Of a stretch of 6,732 nucleotides of DNA, positions 6,141-6,732 are shown one piece after another. Position numbers and translations under genes: made by a program. The notes below the pieces were generated by a model. The model was not told where the DNA came from, ran no database searches, and saw only the letters and a list, made by a program, of their open reading frames with translations. Each line of letters begins with the position of its first letter. The stretch's first letter is position 1. The stretch is from Alphaproteobacteria bacterium (GTDB lineage: Bacteria > Pseudomonadota > Alphaproteobacteria > Caulobacterales > Caulobacteraceae): contig JAGWSE010000332.1 of the NCBI GenBank assembly GCA_028869395.1, positions 1-6,732 on the forward strand. The letters are read 5' to 3'.

Positions 6141-6481
6141 CCCGATCGGCGAACGAGCTCGAGCAGCGGGCCGAGGCCTCGCGCCAGGCCCTGCAGAAGG
6201 ACGTGCAGGCGCTGAAGGAAAAGGTGCGGCCCCGGCGGGTGATGAACGACGCGGTGGACCGGGCCAAGGACAAGGGACGGCGGCTGGCCGCACGGACGTC
6301 GGCCCAGGCGAAGGATCTGGCCCTCCGCACCGGGTCGCAGGCCAGGACCCTGGCCGCCCGGACGAGCGCCCAGGCCAGGGCCAATCCGGTCCCCTTCGCG
6401 GTCGCCGGAGCCGCCGTGCTGGCGGGCGCAGGCTGGCTTGCGGCGCGGAGCTGGAGGAAACGGCGTCACCGCCTCGCCTGA
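6137..6481 (+). CDS. DUF3618-type protein with 11-residue repeats and C-terminal membrane helix
   Basis: The product has 114 residues. The N-terminal charged helix (ELEQRAEASRQALQKDVQAL, 7-26) followed by KEKVRPRRVMNDA (27-39) resembles the DUF3618 pattern, in which a helix precedes a 'SPRRLxDxA'-like stretch. Residues 48-80 form three consecutive 11-residue repeats (RRLAARTSAQA, KDLALRTGSQA, RTLAARTSAQA). A C-terminal hydrophobic helix (about 85-103, VPFAVAGAAVLAGAGWLAA) and a basic tail (RSWRKRRHRLA) follow, as in tail-anchored inner-membrane proteins of the DUF883/YqjD type. Genes of this kind often follow a holin-family gene, as here. A membrane-anchored, possibly oligomerising rod is inferred from the sequence; no enzymatic motif is present. 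The DUF assignment is moderately secure. Confidence 0.8.
   Translation: MTRSANELEQRAEASRQALQKDVQALKEKVRPRRVMNDAVDRAKDKGRRLAARTSAQAKDLALRTGSQARTLAARTSAQARANPVPFAVAGAAVLAGAGWLAARSWRKRRHRLA
6191..6229 (+). repeat. 39-nt segment repeated from 6099-6137 (copy 2)
   Basis: This copy lies within the N-terminal helix of the DUF3618-type protein. Both copies share L-x-K-D-V-Q-x-x-K-E-x-V-R. Either a small duplication or parallel selection for matching helices could explain this. Confidence 0.6.
6278..6376 (+). repeat. Three tandem 33-nt (11-residue) repeats
   Basis: The units are 6278-6310, 6311-6343 and 6344-6376. At protein level units 1 and 3 share 10 of 11 residues, and units 1 and 2 share 6 of 11; the shared core is LAxRTxxQA. 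At DNA level units 1 and 3 match at 24 of 33 bases, so the repeat is old or maintained by selection on the protein. An 11-residue period fits an extended amphipathic or hendecad helix. Confidence 0.85.
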
Positions 6482-6503
6482 GGCGGCCCTCCGCGCCAGG
6501 ACC

Positions 6504-6732
6504 TCAGCGCTGGGCGGCCATGACCGCGCTCATGGTCGGCATATGCTGGTCGAGATGACTCATGATCCAGATGGAGCCGCCCAGGATCATCCCGCAGGTC
6601 AGGACTCCGAAGGCGAGCGCGAGGATGTTGTTGGTGCTGTCGGGTCCGCTGGTCAGGTGCAGGAAAAAGACCAGGTGCACCCCCATCTGGGCCGCGGCCA
6701 GCGTCAGCAGGAGAGCCGGGATCGCGGGCCCG
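6504..6732 (-). CDS. cyoD: Cytochrome o ubiquinol oxidase subunit IV (CyoD), 5' partial
   Basis: The minus-strand frame is open to the right edge, and about 75 C-terminal residues are visible. The internal Met at 6686 lies within the conserved helix (LLLTLAAAQMGVHLVFFLHL), so it is not the start. The pattern AAQMGVHLVFFLHL, a polar loop (TSGPDSTNN), a membrane helix and then GGSIWIMSHLDQHM matches the last two membrane helices of CyoD, whose family ends in 'GSxWIMxxLxxxMM'. Subunit IV is a small non-catalytic inner-membrane subunit needed for assembly of the haem-copper bo3-type quinol oxidase that reduces oxygen and pumps protons. By the usual cyoABCD order, cyoC should lie just beyond the right edge. 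The tail MPTMSAVMAAQR is longer than in E. coli. No gene follows on this strand for over 900 nt, so cyoD ends its operon here. The related QoxD/aa3 quinol oxidase subunit is an alternative. Confidence 0.88.
   Translation of the reverse strand, partial: GPAIPALLLTLAAAQMGVHLVFFLHLTSGPDSTNNILALAFGVLTCGMILGGSIWIMSHLDQHMPTMSAVMAAQR

Noticed and set aside
5931..6469. Overlapping minus-strand open frames opposite the holin-like and DUF3618 genes
   Set aside because: Proline-, arginine- and glycine-rich translations with no motifs are typical antisense shadows of GC-rich coding sequence.

Overview
The window comes from a very GC-rich alphaproteobacterium, most likely of the Caulobacteraceae (Caulobacter/Phenylobacterium/Brevundimonas relatives). 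Supporting this are the codon use (G or C at most third positions), a gene that looks like popA (a PleD paralogue known from Caulobacter), an sdhE-mfd pair, and a cyo-type quinol oxidase gene. The family assignment is an inference; nothing in the window fixes the species. Coding density is very high, and I see no RNA genes, insertion sequences, CRISPR arrays or phage integration signs.

Layout. (1) 2-1285, plus strand: the 3' part of a PopA-like protein with two receiver domains and a GGDEF domain. Its cyclase active site is degenerate and its c-di-GMP-binding I-site is intact. (2) 1285-1806, plus: a five-helix membrane protein of the DUF1453/CcdC-like type, whose start codon shares one base with the popA stop. 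(3) 1803-5294, minus: mfd, the transcription-repair coupling factor. It converges on the membrane-protein gene so tightly that both stop codons lie in one palindromic CTAG. (4) 5284-5577, minus: sdhE, the succinate dehydrogenase flavinylation factor, upstream of mfd and overlapping it by 11 nt; the two probably form one transcription unit driven from a promoter near 5591-5620. (5) 5578-5750: a 173-nt divergent intergenic region, the only substantial non-coding stretch. (6) 5751-6140 and 6137-6481, plus: a two-gene unit with an ATGA overlap, encoding a DUF1469 'phage holin family' membrane protein and a DUF3618-type protein with three 11-residue repeats and one C-terminal membrane helix. (7) 6504-6732, minus: the 3' part of cyoD, subunit IV of a cytochrome bo3-type quinol oxidase; its operon enters from beyond the right edge.

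The genes serve separate jobs: cell-cycle c-di-GMP signalling (popA), DNA repair (mfd), respiratory enzyme maturation (sdhE), a respiratory oxidase (cyoD), and an envelope-associated pair of unknown role. Most of this is ordinary core genome. The less explained parts are the membrane protein coupled to popA, the sequence-related helices shared by the holin-like and DUF3618 proteins across two reading frames, and the zero-gap convergent junction between the popA unit and mfd.
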